Source: Agromyces protaetiae
Lineage (GTDB): Bacteria; Actinomycetota; Actinomycetes; Actinomycetales; Microbacteriaceae
Direction: 5' to 3'
Assembly (NCBI RefSeq): GCF_004135405.1
Contig: NZ_CP035491.1
Span: 1,488,001 to 1,552,000 of the forward strand
DNA: 64,000 nt
Below are positions 1 to 8,991 of the stretch, piece after piece. Under the pieces are notes generated by a model. The model saw only the letters and a program-made list of their open reading frames with translations, made no database searches and was not told the DNA's origin. Numbering within the stretch: position 1 is the stretch's first letter; each line of letters begins with the position of its first letter. The position numbers were made by a program, and so were the translations under genes.

Positions 1-1533
1 GCGCGCGCACGCGCGGTGCAGGCGAACACCGAGTACGTGCCCGACCTCCTCGACGTGCAGCTCGACCCGACCGCCGTGGACCTCGTGAGCGCGGCGACGT
101 GCCGGCGGCACACGGTGCTGCCGGTCGGGTTCGACGAGGAGGGTCGCATCGCGATCGCGATGGTCGACCCGGGCGACGTGTTCGCGCTCGACGACGTGCG
201 GGTCGAGTCGGGCCGGGAGGTGCACCCGGTCGTCGCGACGGCGACCGACGTGCTCGCGATGATCGCCCGCACGCACCGTGCCGACGAAGAGCTCAATGAC
301 CTGACGTCGACGATCGACGACGAGAACGACGAGCTCTCGGCCGATGCGTTCGCGGTCGCCGACGTCGAGGACGACGCCCCGATCGTGCGTCTCGTGAACC
401 TGCTCGTGTCGCAGGCGATCGCCGACCACGCGTCCGACATCCACATCGAGCCGCAGGAGCACTCGCTGCGGGTCAGGTACCGCATCGACGGCGTGCTGCA
501 CGAGATGCAGCAGGCGCCGAAGTCGGTGCAGGCGGGCGTCGTGTCGCGGCTGAAGATCATGGCCGACATCGACATCGCCGAGCGGCGGAAGCCGCAGGAC
601 GGCCGCATGTCGGCGACGGTCGGCGGCCGCAAGATCGACTTGCGCGTGGCGACGCTGCCGACGGTGTGGGGCGAGAAGGTCGTCATGCGCATCCTCGACA
701 ATTCGCAGGCGGCGCTCGACCTGCAGGAGTTGGGGCTCAGCGACTCGAACTTCCGGGTGTACGAGAAGTCGTTCAAGAAGCCGCACGGCATGATCCTCGT
801 GACGGGGCCGACGGGGTCGGGCAAGTCGACGACGCTGTACGCGACGCTCACGGCGGTCGCGCGGCCGCAGGTCAACGTCATCACGGTCGAAGACCCCGTG
901 GAGTACCGCATGGCGGGCATCAACCAGGTGCAGGTGAACCCGAAGGCGGGCCTGACGTTCGCGAGCGCGCTGCGGAGCATCCTTCGTGCCGACCCCGACA
1001 TCGTGCTCGTCGGCGAGATCCGCGACCGCGAGACCGCACAGATCGCGATCGAGGCATCCCTCACCGGCCACCTCGTGCTGTCGACGCTGCACACGAACGA
1101 CGCGCCGAGCGCCGTGACGCGCCTCACCGAGATGGGCGTCGAGCCGTTCCTCGTGGGGTCGGCGGTCGATTGCGTGGTCGCGCAGCGGCTCGCGCGGCGG
1201 CTGTGCGAGCGGTGCAAGGAGCCCGTGGAGGTCACGGCGCAGGAGCTCGAGGCGGTGCGTTTCACGCTCGATCCGAAAGCGCCGGTTCCGACGATCTACG
1301 GACCGGTCGGATGTCACGCGTGCGCCAAGACCGGATACTCGGGCCGCATCGCGCTGCACGAGGTCATGGAGGTCGACGAGGACGTCGAGCGCCTCGCGGT
1401 CGACCGTGCGGCGGCGAGCGAGATCCGTCGGAGCGCGCAGTCGCACGGCATGCGGTCGCTGCGCGACGACGGTTGGGCGAAGGTGCGCGCGGGCGTGACC
1501 TCGATCGAAGAGATTCTGCGGGTGGCCGCGTAG
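1..1533 (+). CDS. pilB: Type IV pilus assembly ATPase PilB (GspE family), 5' end outside window
   Basis: Cytoplasmic hexameric ATPase that powers pilus extension. The frame is open back to base 1. The first in-window start is a GTG at 16, but the visible protein (505 aa from there) begins inside the usual N-terminal MshEN-like domain (LDPTAVDLVSAATCRRH), so roughly 50 residues probably lie upstream. Visible motifs are Walker A GPTGSGKST, the Asp/Walker B region (RADPDIVLVGEIRDRET), the His box (TGHLVLSTLHTNDA) and a C-terminal tetracysteine zinc site (CERC and CHAC). PilT follows after 27 bases and PilC directly after that, so this is the motor and platform operon. Family assignment is secure; only the 5' end is unknown. 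Confidence 0.95.
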   Translation, partial: ARARAVQANTEYVPDLLDVQLDPTAVDLVSAATCRRHTVLPVGFDEEGRIAIAMVDPGDVFALDDVRVESGREVHPVVATATDVLAMIARTHRADEELNDLTSTIDDENDELSADAFAVADVEDDAPIVRLVNLLVSQAIADHASDIHIEPQEHSLRVRYRIDGVLHEMQQAPKSVQAGVVSRLKIMADIDIAERRKPQDGRMSATVGGRKIDLRVATLPTVWGEKVVMRILDNSQAALDLQELGLSDSNFRVYEKSFKKPHGMILVTGPTGSGKSTTLYATLTAVARPQVNVITVEDPVEYRMAGINQVQVNPKAGLTFASALRSILRADPDIVLVGEIRDRETAQIAIEASLTGHLVLSTLHTNDAPSAVTRLTEMGVEPFLVGSAVDCVVAQRLARRLCERCKEPVEVTAQELEAVRFTLDPKAPVPTIYGPVGCHACAKTGYSGRIALHEVMEVDEDVERLAVDRAAASEIRRSAQSHGMRSLRDDGWAKVRAGVTSIEEILRVAA

Positions 1534-1560
1534 CGGCGCGAGCGACGAGTGAGGATGCCG

Positions 1561-2913
1561 ATGGACGACCGCAACATCCCCTGGACGGCCGACGAGGAGC
1601 TCGACGGCGCCAAGCACGTGTGGCCCGAGGGCGTCGAGCCCGACATCGACCGTGTGCTGCCGATCGTGCCCGAGGGCCGGCGCGCGGTGCCGGCGGTGTT
1701 CGACGCGAGCGGCGCGAGCGCGTCGGTCGTGCCGCTGACGCCCGCCGAGGAGGCGGCGCTCGCGGGCGCCGACCCGGTGCTCGTGAGCGCACTCGAGCAG
1801 GTCGAGCTGCCGAAGGTGTCCGACCTCCACATCGCGGTGGGGGCGGCGCCGACGTTCCGCGTCGACGGCGCGCTGCAGCAGGCGGAGGTGCCGGCGTGGG
1901 ACGACGTGCGCGTGCGCGCGGCGCTCATGAGCATCCTGACGCCCGAGCAGCTCGAGCGCTTCGAGGACGAGCTCGAGCTCGACTTCTCGTTCGCGGTGTC
2001 GCCCGAGCGGCGCTTCCGCGTGAACTACTCGTTCCAGCGGGGGTCGCTCGCGGGCGCCTTCCGCATCATTCCCGCCGAGATCAAGGGCCTCGACGAACTG
2101 GGCGTGCCGAAGCAGGTCGCCCGCTTCGCGGGGCTCCCGCGCGGGCTCGTGCTCGTGACAGGCCCCACGGGCTCGGGCAAGTCGACGACGCTTGCGGCCC
2201 TCATCGACCTCGTGAACCGCACGCGCGCCGACCACATCGTGACGGTCGAGGATCCGATCGAGTTCCTCCACACGCACAAGCGCTCGATCGTGCATCAGCG
2301 CGAGGTCGGCCCCGACACGCACAGCTTCGCGACGGCGCTCAAGTACGTGCTGCGGCAGGACCCCGACGTCATCCTCATCGGCGAACTGCGCGACCTCGAG
2401 ACGATCTCGGCGGCGCTGACGGCGGCCGAGACCGGTCACCTCGTCTTCGCGACGCTGCACACGCAGGATGCCCCGCAGACGATCGACCGCATCATCGACG
2501 TGTTCCCGCCGCACGCGCAGGGGCAGATCCGCCAGCAGCTCGCGGCGACGCTGCAGGGCATCGTGTGCCAGACGCTCGTGCGGCGCGCGACGGGTCAGGG
2601 GCGCACGATCGCGGCCGAGGTGCTCATCATGACGCCCGCGATCGCGAACCTCATCCGCGAGGGCAAGACGTACCAGGTGACGTCGGCGATGCAGGCGGGC
2701 CGTGAGCTCGGCATGCAGACCCTCGACCAGTCGCTCGCGCACCTCGTCGACCACGGCGTCATCACGAAGCGGTCGGCGCTCGAGAAGGCGCACGACCCCG
2801 ACGCGTTCGAGCATCTCGTGCGGCGAGGCGGCGACGTCGACAAGTCGAACGCGCGGGCGCTCGGCGAGATCGACTTCGGCGATTCGTTCTCGGCGCAGAT
2901 GGGGAGGCGATAG
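1561..2913 (+). CDS. pilT: Type IV pilus retraction ATPase PilT
   Basis: Retraction motor ATPase of the PilT/PilU family. Walker A is GPTGSGKSTTL, Walker B is DPDVILIGELRDLET, the His box is TGHLVFATLHTQDA, and the family C-terminal AIRNLIRE motif appears as AIANLIRE. Unlike PilB it lacks the tetracysteine site, which separates the two. I chose ATG 1561 because GAGG (1551-1554) sits 6 bases upstream; GTG 1549 and ATG 1555 are in-frame alternatives with worse spacing. The protein of about 450 aa is longer than classical PilT (about 350 aa). The surplus is a roughly 80-residue N-terminal extension rich in acidic and Ala residues before the conserved N-domain, and a C-terminal tail. It is co-transcribed with pilB and pilC. 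Confidence 0.93.
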   Translation: MDDRNIPWTADEELDGAKHVWPEGVEPDIDRVLPIVPEGRRAVPAVFDASGASASVVPLTPAEEAALAGADPVLVSALEQVELPKVSDLHIAVGAAPTFRVDGALQQAEVPAWDDVRVRAALMSILTPEQLERFEDELELDFSFAVSPERRFRVNYSFQRGSLAGAFRIIPAEIKGLDELGVPKQVARFAGLPRGLVLVTGPTGSGKSTTLAALIDLVNRTRADHIVTVEDPIEFLHTHKRSIVHQREVGPDTHSFATALKYVLRQDPDVILIGELRDLETISAALTAAETGHLVFATLHTQDAPQTIDRIIDVFPPHAQGQIRQQLAATLQGIVCQTLVRRATGQGRTIAAEVLIMTPAIANLIREGKTYQVTSAMQAGRELGMQTLDQSLAHLVDHGVITKRSALEKAHDPDAFEHLVRRGGDVDKSNARALGEIDFGDSFSAQMGRR

Positions 2914-4143
2914 GTGGCTACCGCGGCATATGCGTACGTCGGTCGCGACGGCGCGGGCAAGCTCGTCAAGGGCAGAATGGATGCTCCGTCCGAGGCATCC
3001 GTCATGGGGCGCCTTGCGACCATGGGGCTCTCGCCCGTCTCGATCGAGGAGGCGCCTGCAGGCACGGGCCTGAACCGCGAGATCAACATCGGCGGGCCTG
3101 CGAGGGTCAAGCTCAAAGACCTCGCGGTGTCGAGCAGGCAGTTCGCGACGATGGTCGGTGCGGGCCTCTCGATCACCCGCACGCTCTCGGTGCTCGAGGA
3201 GCAGACGGCGTCGAAGCCGCTGAAAGAGATCCTCGGCAAGGTGCGCAGCGACGTCGAGGGCGGCTCTTCGGTCTCGGACGCGATGGCGAAGCATCCCAAG
3301 ACCTTCCCGCCGCTCATGGTCAACATGGTGCGCGCGGGCGAGACGGGCGGCTTCCTCGACCGGGCGCTCTCGTCGGTCGCCGACAACTTCGAGAAAGAGG
3401 TGAAGCTGCGCGCCGCGATCAGGGCGGCGATGACCTACCCCGTCATCGTGCTCATCATGGCCGTGCTCGCGGTCATCGCGATGCTGCTGTTCATCGTGCC
3501 GATCTTCGCCGACATGTTCGCGGGGCTCGGCGCCGAGCTGCCGTGGCCGACGCAGGTGCTCGTCGTGGCGTCGCAGGCGGCGGTGTGGGTCATCCCGGCT
3601 CTCGCGATCCTCGCGATCATCTTCGCGATCTGGTGGTCGCGCAACAAGAACACCCCGTCGGTGCGGAAGTTCGTCGACCCCATCAAGCTCAAGGTGCCCG
3701 TGTTCGGGTCGCTCGCGCGCAAGATCGCGATCGCGCGCTTCGCGCGGGGGCTTAGCGACATGACGGGCGCGGGCGTGCCCATCCTCCAGTCGCTCAAGAT
3801 CGTGGGCGACACGTCGGGCAACTGGGTCATCGAGAACGCGCTCGACCGCGTCGCCGAGTCGGTCAGGCAGGGCCAGTCGATCGCGGGGCCGCTCGCGACC
3901 GAGTCGGCGTTCCCGCCCATGGTCGTGCAGATGATCGCCGTCGGCGAAGACTCGGGGGCGCTCGAGCCCATGCTCGACAAGGTCGCCGACTTCTACGAGG
4001 ACGAGGTCGAGACGGCCTCTGCGCAGCTCACGGCGACGATCGAGCCGCTGCTCATCGCGATCCTCGGCGTCGTCGTCGGTGGCATGGTCATCGCGCTCTA
4101 CATGCCGATCTTCACGATCGCCACGGCGGTGCAGGGCAGCTAG
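2914..4143 (+). CDS. pilC: Type IV pilus inner-membrane platform protein PilC (GspF family)
   Basis: Polytopic membrane platform protein that couples the PilB and PilT motors to pilin assembly; 409 aa, normal for the family. Two tandem T2SSF domains are visible: the first begins near SRQFATMVGAGLSI and contains GETGGFLDRAL, the second near FARGLSDMTGAGVPIL with GEDSGALEPMLDKVADFYE. Hydrophobic segments lie after AAIRAAMTYPVIV, near WVIPALAILAIIFAIWW, and at the C-terminus (LLIAILGVVVGGMVIALYMPIF). GTG 2914 follows the pilT stop with no gap, and GGGGAGG (2901-2907) is a strong ribosome binding site. A hairpin terminator follows. Confidence 0.95.
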   Translation: MATAAYAYVGRDGAGKLVKGRMDAPSEASVMGRLATMGLSPVSIEEAPAGTGLNREINIGGPARVKLKDLAVSSRQFATMVGAGLSITRTLSVLEEQTASKPLKEILGKVRSDVEGGSSVSDAMAKHPKTFPPLMVNMVRAGETGGFLDRALSSVADNFEKEVKLRAAIRAAMTYPVIVLIMAVLAVIAMLLFIVPIFADMFAGLGAELPWPTQVLVVASQAAVWVIPALAILAIIFAIWWSRNKNTPSVRKFVDPIKLKVPVFGSLARKIAIARFARGLSDMTGAGVPILQSLKIVGDTSGNWVIENALDRVAESVRQGQSIAGPLATESAFPPMVVQMIAVGEDSGALEPMLDKVADFYEDEVETASAQLTATIEPLLIAILGVVVGGMVIALYMPIFTIATAVQGS

Positions 4144-4157
4144 CGGGGGGATGTCTC

Positions 4158-4200
4158 GGCACCGTCGCCGGCCTCGAGGGGGAGGCCGGGCGGCGGTGCC
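4158..4200 (+). terminator. Hairpin terminator after pilC
   Basis: Near-perfect inverted repeat with left arm GGCACCGTCGCCGGCCTC (4158-4175) and right arm ending CGGCGGTGCC at 4200. There is no U-tract, as is common in actinobacteria. It separates the low-abundance motor genes from the highly expressed pilin. Confidence 0.7.
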
Positions 4201-4341
4201 GCCATGCGTCACGAAATACCTTCTGATCAGGAAAAACGTCCCCCGGATTAGGGATATCGAGCATTGTTCATGCCGGCGTATGTTCATCACACCGAAGCCG
4301 ACGACGTCGTCGGACCCGGTGCCCCATCTCAACCCGAAAGA

Positions 4342-4821
4342 ATGGATATCACCGTGATCAAGCGGATCCTCGAGCGCCTCGAAGAGCGACGCTCCGAACT
4401 CAAGGAAGACGACCGCGGCTTCACGCTCATCGAGCTGCTCGTCGTCGTCATCATCATCGGCATCCTCGTCGCGATCGCCATCCCGGTGTACATCGGGCTG
4501 CAGAACGGGGCGAAGGATGCGGCCGCGCAGTCGGACCTCACGAACGCGAAGATCGCCGTCATCGCCTACTACACGGAAGGTGGAACCGCGGCGAACATCG
4601 GCACGGCGGACCTGACCTCCTACGGATGGGTCGACAGCAGTTCTAACGCCAACGGGCCGACCATCAGCGCGCCGACCACAAGTTCCTCGACCGCGTTCTG
4701 CATCTCGACCGTGAGCGAGGCGGGTGACACCTTCGCGGTGAGCGCCGCTCATGCCCCGGCGAAGGGAACCTGCTCCGGCAACACCTGGACTCCACCGGCG
4801 GTCGACCCTGAGGACGAGTAG
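4342..4821 (+). CDS. pilA: Major type IV pilin (prepilin)
   Basis: Structural subunit of the pilus. A basic/acidic leader of about 28 residues ends in DDRG, followed by the class III processing site G^FTLIEL with Glu at mature position 5 and the hydrophobic assembly helix LLVVVIIIGILVAIAIPVYI. The mature globular part is short, with two Cys (FCIST and KGTCSG) placed like a C-terminal disulphide loop. I start at ATG 4342; GTG 4354 (MIKRIL) is an equally plausible start and does not change the mature protein. The upstream 4201-4341 stretch is noticeably less GC-rich than its surroundings and probably holds the pilin promoter. Terminators on both sides imply separate, strong expression. PilD at 8992 is the expected processing enzyme. 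Confidence 0.9.
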   Translation: MDITVIKRILERLEERRSELKEDDRGFTLIELLVVVIIIGILVAIAIPVYIGLQNGAKDAAAQSDLTNAKIAVIAYYTEGGTAANIGTADLTSYGWVDSSSNANGPTISAPTTSSSTAFCISTVSEAGDTFAVSAAHAPAKGTCSGNTWTPPAVDPEDE

Positions 4822-4828
4822 CCCGCGA

Positions 4829-4862
4829 CGCGGGGCGATCGCCGGAAGCGACCGCCCCGCGG
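4829..4862 (+). terminator. Hairpin terminator after the major pilin
   Basis: Stem CGCGGGGCG-TCGC pairs with GCGA-CGCCCCGCG (about 4829-4860), followed by the pyrimidine-rich GTTCTCTCC. It would reduce read-through from pilin into the minor pilin genes. Confidence 0.7.
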
Positions 4863-4897
4863 TTCTCTCCATACGACTGAACCAAGAGGAATGCCCC

Positions 4898-6367
4898 GTG
4901 CAGCACCCCAAGCCCCTCAACAAGCCCGAAGCGGCCGGCGACGACGCCGGCTTCGGGCTCGTCGAAGTGCTCGTGGCGATGCTCGTCTTCGCGATCGTGG
5001 CCGTGAGCGTTGCCTACTCAGTGACGCTCACACTCACGACGACCAAGGATTCGAAGGCCCGCGAGATCGCGCTGAATCTCGCCTCCGCCGAGATCGATTC
5101 GGTACGCGCGATCGGCGACCCGTTCGACGTCTTCTCTGCGACGTCGACGGTCACCCAGGGCGAGACCTACACGATCCAGCGCGTGGCGTCATGGGTGAGT
5201 GCCGCGGGCGCAGATGCCACGTGCTCGGCCTCGGGCGGCACCCTCCGATACAAGCGCGTGAACGTCACGGTGACGTGGACTGGGATGGGCCCGACGGGAA
5301 TCGCCGCGCGGGCCGACACGCTTATGGCGCCGACGAGCCGCATCAACGATCCGGCGAAGGGCACGATCTTCATTTCGGTGCTCGGGGCTAACGGCCTCGG
5401 ACTGGCAGGCGTGACACCGACGGTGTCGGGCACGAGTTCGCCGCCCGTCGAGCCGACCGACATCGAGGGGTGCAGCTTCGTCCTGGGCGTCACGCCCGGC
5501 AACTACAGCGTGTCGCTCAACCTGCCGAACTACGTCGACACGACCCACACTCAGAACTCCCGAGTGCCGGTCGCGACGGGTACTCTCGCAGTCGTGGCCG
5601 GGGCATCGACCTCGTTCCAGTTCCAGTACGACCGGGCAGGCCTGTTCCCGACGCGCTACGCGACGAACAGGGCGGCGCTCGCCACAACTCCGAACATGGC
5701 GATCACCTTCCCGCCGAACCTGAAGACGAACTTCGTCAGCACGCTGGGCGTCTATCCGCGAACGGAGTCGCCGACCGAGTCGGGTAGCAATCCACGTGTC
5801 GCGACCTTGTCGACGTCGACCAAGCTCTTCCCGGTGCAGAGCGGCTACCAGGCCTTCGCGGGCGACTACCGTGCGACGACTCCCGAACAGGCCGGTTGCG
5901 AAGTCGCCGACCCCGCCGCTTGGGGCCTCGACAACTCCACGGGCGTCGACCTCATCGGTCAGCGTTCGCAAGGCCAGTTCGCGGCTCCGGGCGCCACTGC
6001 ATCGCCGATCAACGTGCCGATGGGTATCGTGCAGGTCGCGCGAACGGCGTCGAGTAATCGGAACAACCTGGTGGCGGTGCAGGTGACCGCGCCCCAGGTC
6101 GACGGCGAGCCGACTTGTGCAACGAGCCCGCTCACAATCCGATTCGGCGCAGTCTTCACCAACAACAACGCGATCCGCATTGCGCTCCCATTCGGGAGTT
6201 GGAGACTTTATGCGACGCGCCAGAGCACTACGAGCGTGCCAGGCAGCGACGCGACCGTGATGGTTCAGCCTCAGCATGTCACGGTGCTCAGCAATGTGAT
6301 TCCCGGCCGTGCGAACGCCGATGCGACGGGAATCATCACCATCGACCCCCGTGGGATCACGCCGTGA
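4898..6367 (+). CDS. PilV-like minor pilin with large C-terminal domain
   Basis: Prepilin-like protein of 489 aa. GTG 4898 is chosen because AAGAGGA (4884-4890) lies 7 bases upstream. The leader ends DDAG, giving a processing site G^FGLVEV with Glu5 and the helix VLVAMLVFAIVAVSVAYSV. After about 150 residues comes a domain resembling a carboxypeptidase-regulatory or Ig-like fold (TPTVSGTSSPP, then TPGNYSVSLNLPNYVDTTH), followed by a Thr/Ser/Asn-rich region with several Cys. Large minor pilins of this type usually sit at the pilus tip and initiate assembly or act as adhesins; the adhesin role is inference. It overlaps the next gene by 4 bases (GTGA), indicating translational coupling. Confidence 0.82.
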   Translation: MQHPKPLNKPEAAGDDAGFGLVEVLVAMLVFAIVAVSVAYSVTLTLTTTKDSKAREIALNLASAEIDSVRAIGDPFDVFSATSTVTQGETYTIQRVASWVSAAGADATCSASGGTLRYKRVNVTVTWTGMGPTGIAARADTLMAPTSRINDPAKGTIFISVLGANGLGLAGVTPTVSGTSSPPVEPTDIEGCSFVLGVTPGNYSVSLNLPNYVDTTHTQNSRVPVATGTLAVVAGASTSFQFQYDRAGLFPTRYATNRAALATTPNMAITFPPNLKTNFVSTLGVYPRTESPTESGSNPRVATLSTSTKLFPVQSGYQAFAGDYRATTPEQAGCEVADPAAWGLDNSTGVDLIGQRSQGQFAAPGATASPINVPMGIVQVARTASSNRNNLVAVQVTAPQVDGEPTCATSPLTIRFGAVFTNNNAIRIALPFGSWRLYATRQSTTSVPGSDATVMVQPQHVTVLSNVIPGRANADATGIITIDPRGITP

Positions 6368-7095
6368 GCGCCCGCGCACGTCGGGGCATCGCGTCTGTGG
6401 CCGCCCGTCTCCGCCGTGAAGAGGCGGGTCTGACCCTCGTCGAACTCCTCGTCGCGGTCATCCTCATGGGCATCATCCTCACGATCGTCGCGAGTCTCTT
6501 CGTGACGACCACGAGGTCGACCGCGCAAAGCGGTGAAGTGCACGAGGCGACGGGCAATGTCTCGAACATGGCGAACGCCATGAACGGCGTCATCCGCTTC
6601 GCGACCACGAATCCGAAGAGCGGCTCGACGATTCCCGATCCGGCGATAGTCGAGGCCCGAGCCAACGAGCTTGTGCTCATGGCCGTTGTCCAGGTGTCCG
6701 CGACCGTCGAGCCGCAGGGCCGGCCTCCGCGGCCGACGCTCGTCGAGTACTCGATCGTAGGAGCCGGGCGTGAGCTCCAAGAACGTCGGTGGAACCCGAC
6801 CGGTTCTAACTCCAACTGGGTGTTCGGCGGGAGCGACCCGACAACCCAGACACCGGCTTCTATCCGCAGTCTCGGTGGGCGGCTCAGCACAGGAGGTGCG
6901 GTGTTCACCTACTTCGACATCAACGGCGCCCTACTCAATCCCGGCACCGGTCAACTCGATGCGACCAACCGGGCCAAGGTCGCTGCGATCGGCATCCGGT
7001 TGTCGGTCGTGCCGCCCGACGAACCGACCGCGAACCCGGTGGTCATCGAGCGCCGCATCCCGCTCACCAATCTCGGACTTCGGGAGCCGTCATGA
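6364..7095 (+). CDS. PilW-like minor pilin
   Basis: Prepilin of 243 aa starting at GTG 6364, which overlaps the stop of the preceding gene. The leader contains basic residues (VAARLRREEAG) and then the processing site G^LTLVEL with Glu5 and helix LLVAVILMGIILTIVASLF. This matches the PulJ/PilW-type N-methylation family. The rest of the protein is a beta-rich domain without recognisable enzymatic motifs. ATGA overlap with the next gene marks it as the middle member of a coupled minor-pilin set. Confidence 0.82.
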   Translation: MSARARRGIASVAARLRREEAGLTLVELLVAVILMGIILTIVASLFVTTTRSTAQSGEVHEATGNVSNMANAMNGVIRFATTNPKSGSTIPDPAIVEARANELVLMAVVQVSATVEPQGRPPRPTLVEYSIVGAGRELQERRWNPTGSNSNWVFGGSDPTTQTPASIRSLGGRLSTGGAVFTYFDINGALLNPGTGQLDATNRAKVAAIGIRLSVVPPDEPTANPVVIERRIPLTNLGLREPS

Positions 7096-8915
7096 TCCGT
7101 CTACGCGATCCGCATCCCATCGGCATGCTGCGTCGTCTCCGTGACGACGAGCGAGGCGCGGCGCTCGCGACCGTGCTCGGCGTCTCGATCGTGCTGCTCA
7201 TCCTCATCGCGATCGGTGCAAGTTACTCGATTTCGGGGATGCGCAAGACGGCGACCGACGCCGACGGGTCCGGCGCGCTTGCCGCTGCCTACGCGGGCGC
7301 CGACGAGTACACGAGTCGGCTCTCTAACGACGCGCGCTATTCGAGGTTCGGCAACCCGGCGTCTCCGTTCACGATCGCAACCGGAAGTGCGGGCAAAGTC
7401 ACACTTCCGACGGGGACGGACTCGAACCCCGCCTTCCAGGTCAACTCCGGCGGGTCGTGGGGAGCGGTCGACGGGTCGGGCGGCCGGGCGAGCTACCGCT
7501 ACGAGATCGACAACGCCGACTACGACCGCACTGGGGTCATCCGGGTGCGATCGACCGGCAAGGTCGGCAACGAGACGCGCAGCATCATCGTGAGCATCAA
7601 GCAGCGCGGCTTCATCGATTACCTGTACTTCACCGACCTCGAGACGATCGATCCGGACATCCGGCCCGCATGCAACCTGATCTACGACTACATCCAGTCG
7701 CACTCGAACGACTGCAGGATCAGGTTCATCCCATCCGACACACTCCATGGTCCGGTGCACTCGAATGACACCATCTCGATGTGCGGCAGGCCGACCTTCG
7801 AGGGTGCGGTCTCCACCGGTGATCCGCGGAACTCGAACTGGTACGACGACACGAGTTGCACGGGAAACCCGGACTTCCAGGCAGGTGATCCTGTCTCCGT
7901 CGCGCCGCTTCCGATGCCGCCCACTAATACCGCGTTGGCGAACGAGGCGCGGGCAGACATGCCCGATACCGTCCCGAGGCCGGGCTGCATGTACACCGGG
8001 CCGACCCGCATCGTTTTCAACGCGAACCAGACGGTGACGATCAAGTCGCCGCTGACGATCTGGACTCAACCGGGCGCGACGGCCGGGGCGAGTCGGAACC
8101 CCACCGGCTGCGGTACTCCGGGGACCGGCCCAGGGGGTCTCGCATCGAATGGCGGCGCAACCGTTTCGACGCTTGGGTCGCCACTCGATCACAACCTCAT
8201 TTGGGTTCAGGGCGTGCCGACGAATACCAGTGATCCGAACTACCGAGCGACGCCGACCTCGACGAGCACCGGCTTACCGGGCACCTTCAAGTGCCTCGCG
8301 GCGTACACGGGGCAGAACCAAGGTACCGGTAACAACCGGCCGGCGACGAACGACCAGCCCGATGGATGGTCGTTCGGAAGCGGAACGTCGCTCATCAGAT
8401 ATCCGCTTGCGAACGAACGGAAGCCGACCACGTCCAGTTCGACGGCCACGCCTTACGGATGCGCGAACGGCGATGTCTACGTCGAGGGGACCATGACCGG
8501 CGCGATCACTATCGCCGCCGCGAACTTCGTGTACGTCACCGACTCGATCAGGTACGGCAACAGCGAGGTCGACATGCTTGGGCTCATCGGTCAGAACTCG
8601 GTCTGGGTGTGGGATCCGTACACGTGCGACGTCGAAACTCGCGACGGTGTCCAGAGGCCAGGTCGTGACAACTGCAGTGTTCGCACCGGGTCGGCGAACC
8701 GTCAGATCGACGCCGCGATCCTCTCGGTCGCGCACACGTTCATGGTGCAGAACTACGATGTCGACCTTCGGGGCACGCTCACGGTCCGCGGCTCGATCGC
8801 GCAGAAGTTCCGAGGCACCGTGTCGACGTTCAGCGGCAATACCCGCTCGAACGGGTACGCCAAGAACTACAACTACGACGAGCGGTTCAAGACGATCGCC
8901 CCCCCAAGTTCCTGA
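7092..8915 (+). CDS. PilX-like pilus-associated protein (3' end frameshifted)
   Basis: A 607-aa protein starting at ATG 7092, overlapping the previous stop. The N-terminus (RDDERGAALATVLGVSIVLL) is a PilX-type membrane anchor without the canonical Glu5 pilin motif. The long C-terminal region is polar, with scattered Cys and TGxGxGG-like stretches, and looks extracellular. The frame ends at 8913-8915 just after a 7-C run (8899-8905). With one extra C the frame continues PPKFLTPTSTTYG... to a TGA at 8993-8995 that overlaps the pilD ATG, restoring the ATGA/GTGA coupling seen elsewhere in this operon. The true product is therefore probably about 27 residues longer. Confidence 0.78.
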   Translation: MIRLRDPHPIGMLRRLRDDERGAALATVLGVSIVLLILIAIGASYSISGMRKTATDADGSGALAAAYAGADEYTSRLSNDARYSRFGNPASPFTIATGSAGKVTLPTGTDSNPAFQVNSGGSWGAVDGSGGRASYRYEIDNADYDRTGVIRVRSTGKVGNETRSIIVSIKQRGFIDYLYFTDLETIDPDIRPACNLIYDYIQSHSNDCRIRFIPSDTLHGPVHSNDTISMCGRPTFEGAVSTGDPRNSNWYDDTSCTGNPDFQAGDPVSVAPLPMPPTNTALANEARADMPDTVPRPGCMYTGPTRIVFNANQTVTIKSPLTIWTQPGATAGASRNPTGCGTPGTGPGGLASNGGATVSTLGSPLDHNLIWVQGVPTNTSDPNYRATPTSTSTGLPGTFKCLAAYTGQNQGTGNNRPATNDQPDGWSFGSGTSLIRYPLANERKPTTSSSTATPYGCANGDVYVEGTMTGAITIAAANFVYVTDSIRYGNSEVDMLGLIGQNSVWVWDPYTCDVETRDGVQRPGRDNCSVRTGSANRQIDAAILSVAHTFMVQNYDVDLRGTLTVRGSIAQKFRGTVSTFSGNTRSNGYAKNYNYDERFKTIAPPSS

Positions 8916-8991
8916 CCCCGACGTCCACCACGTACGGCGTCACCCAATACGCCTCGACGAACCCCGCGTTCTCGGCGAACGGGGCCCCGAG

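Noticed and set aside
666..2705. Long + strand frame overlapping pilB and pilT
   Set aside because: Arg/Gly/Pro-rich translation without motifs, out of frame with two complete ATPase genes.
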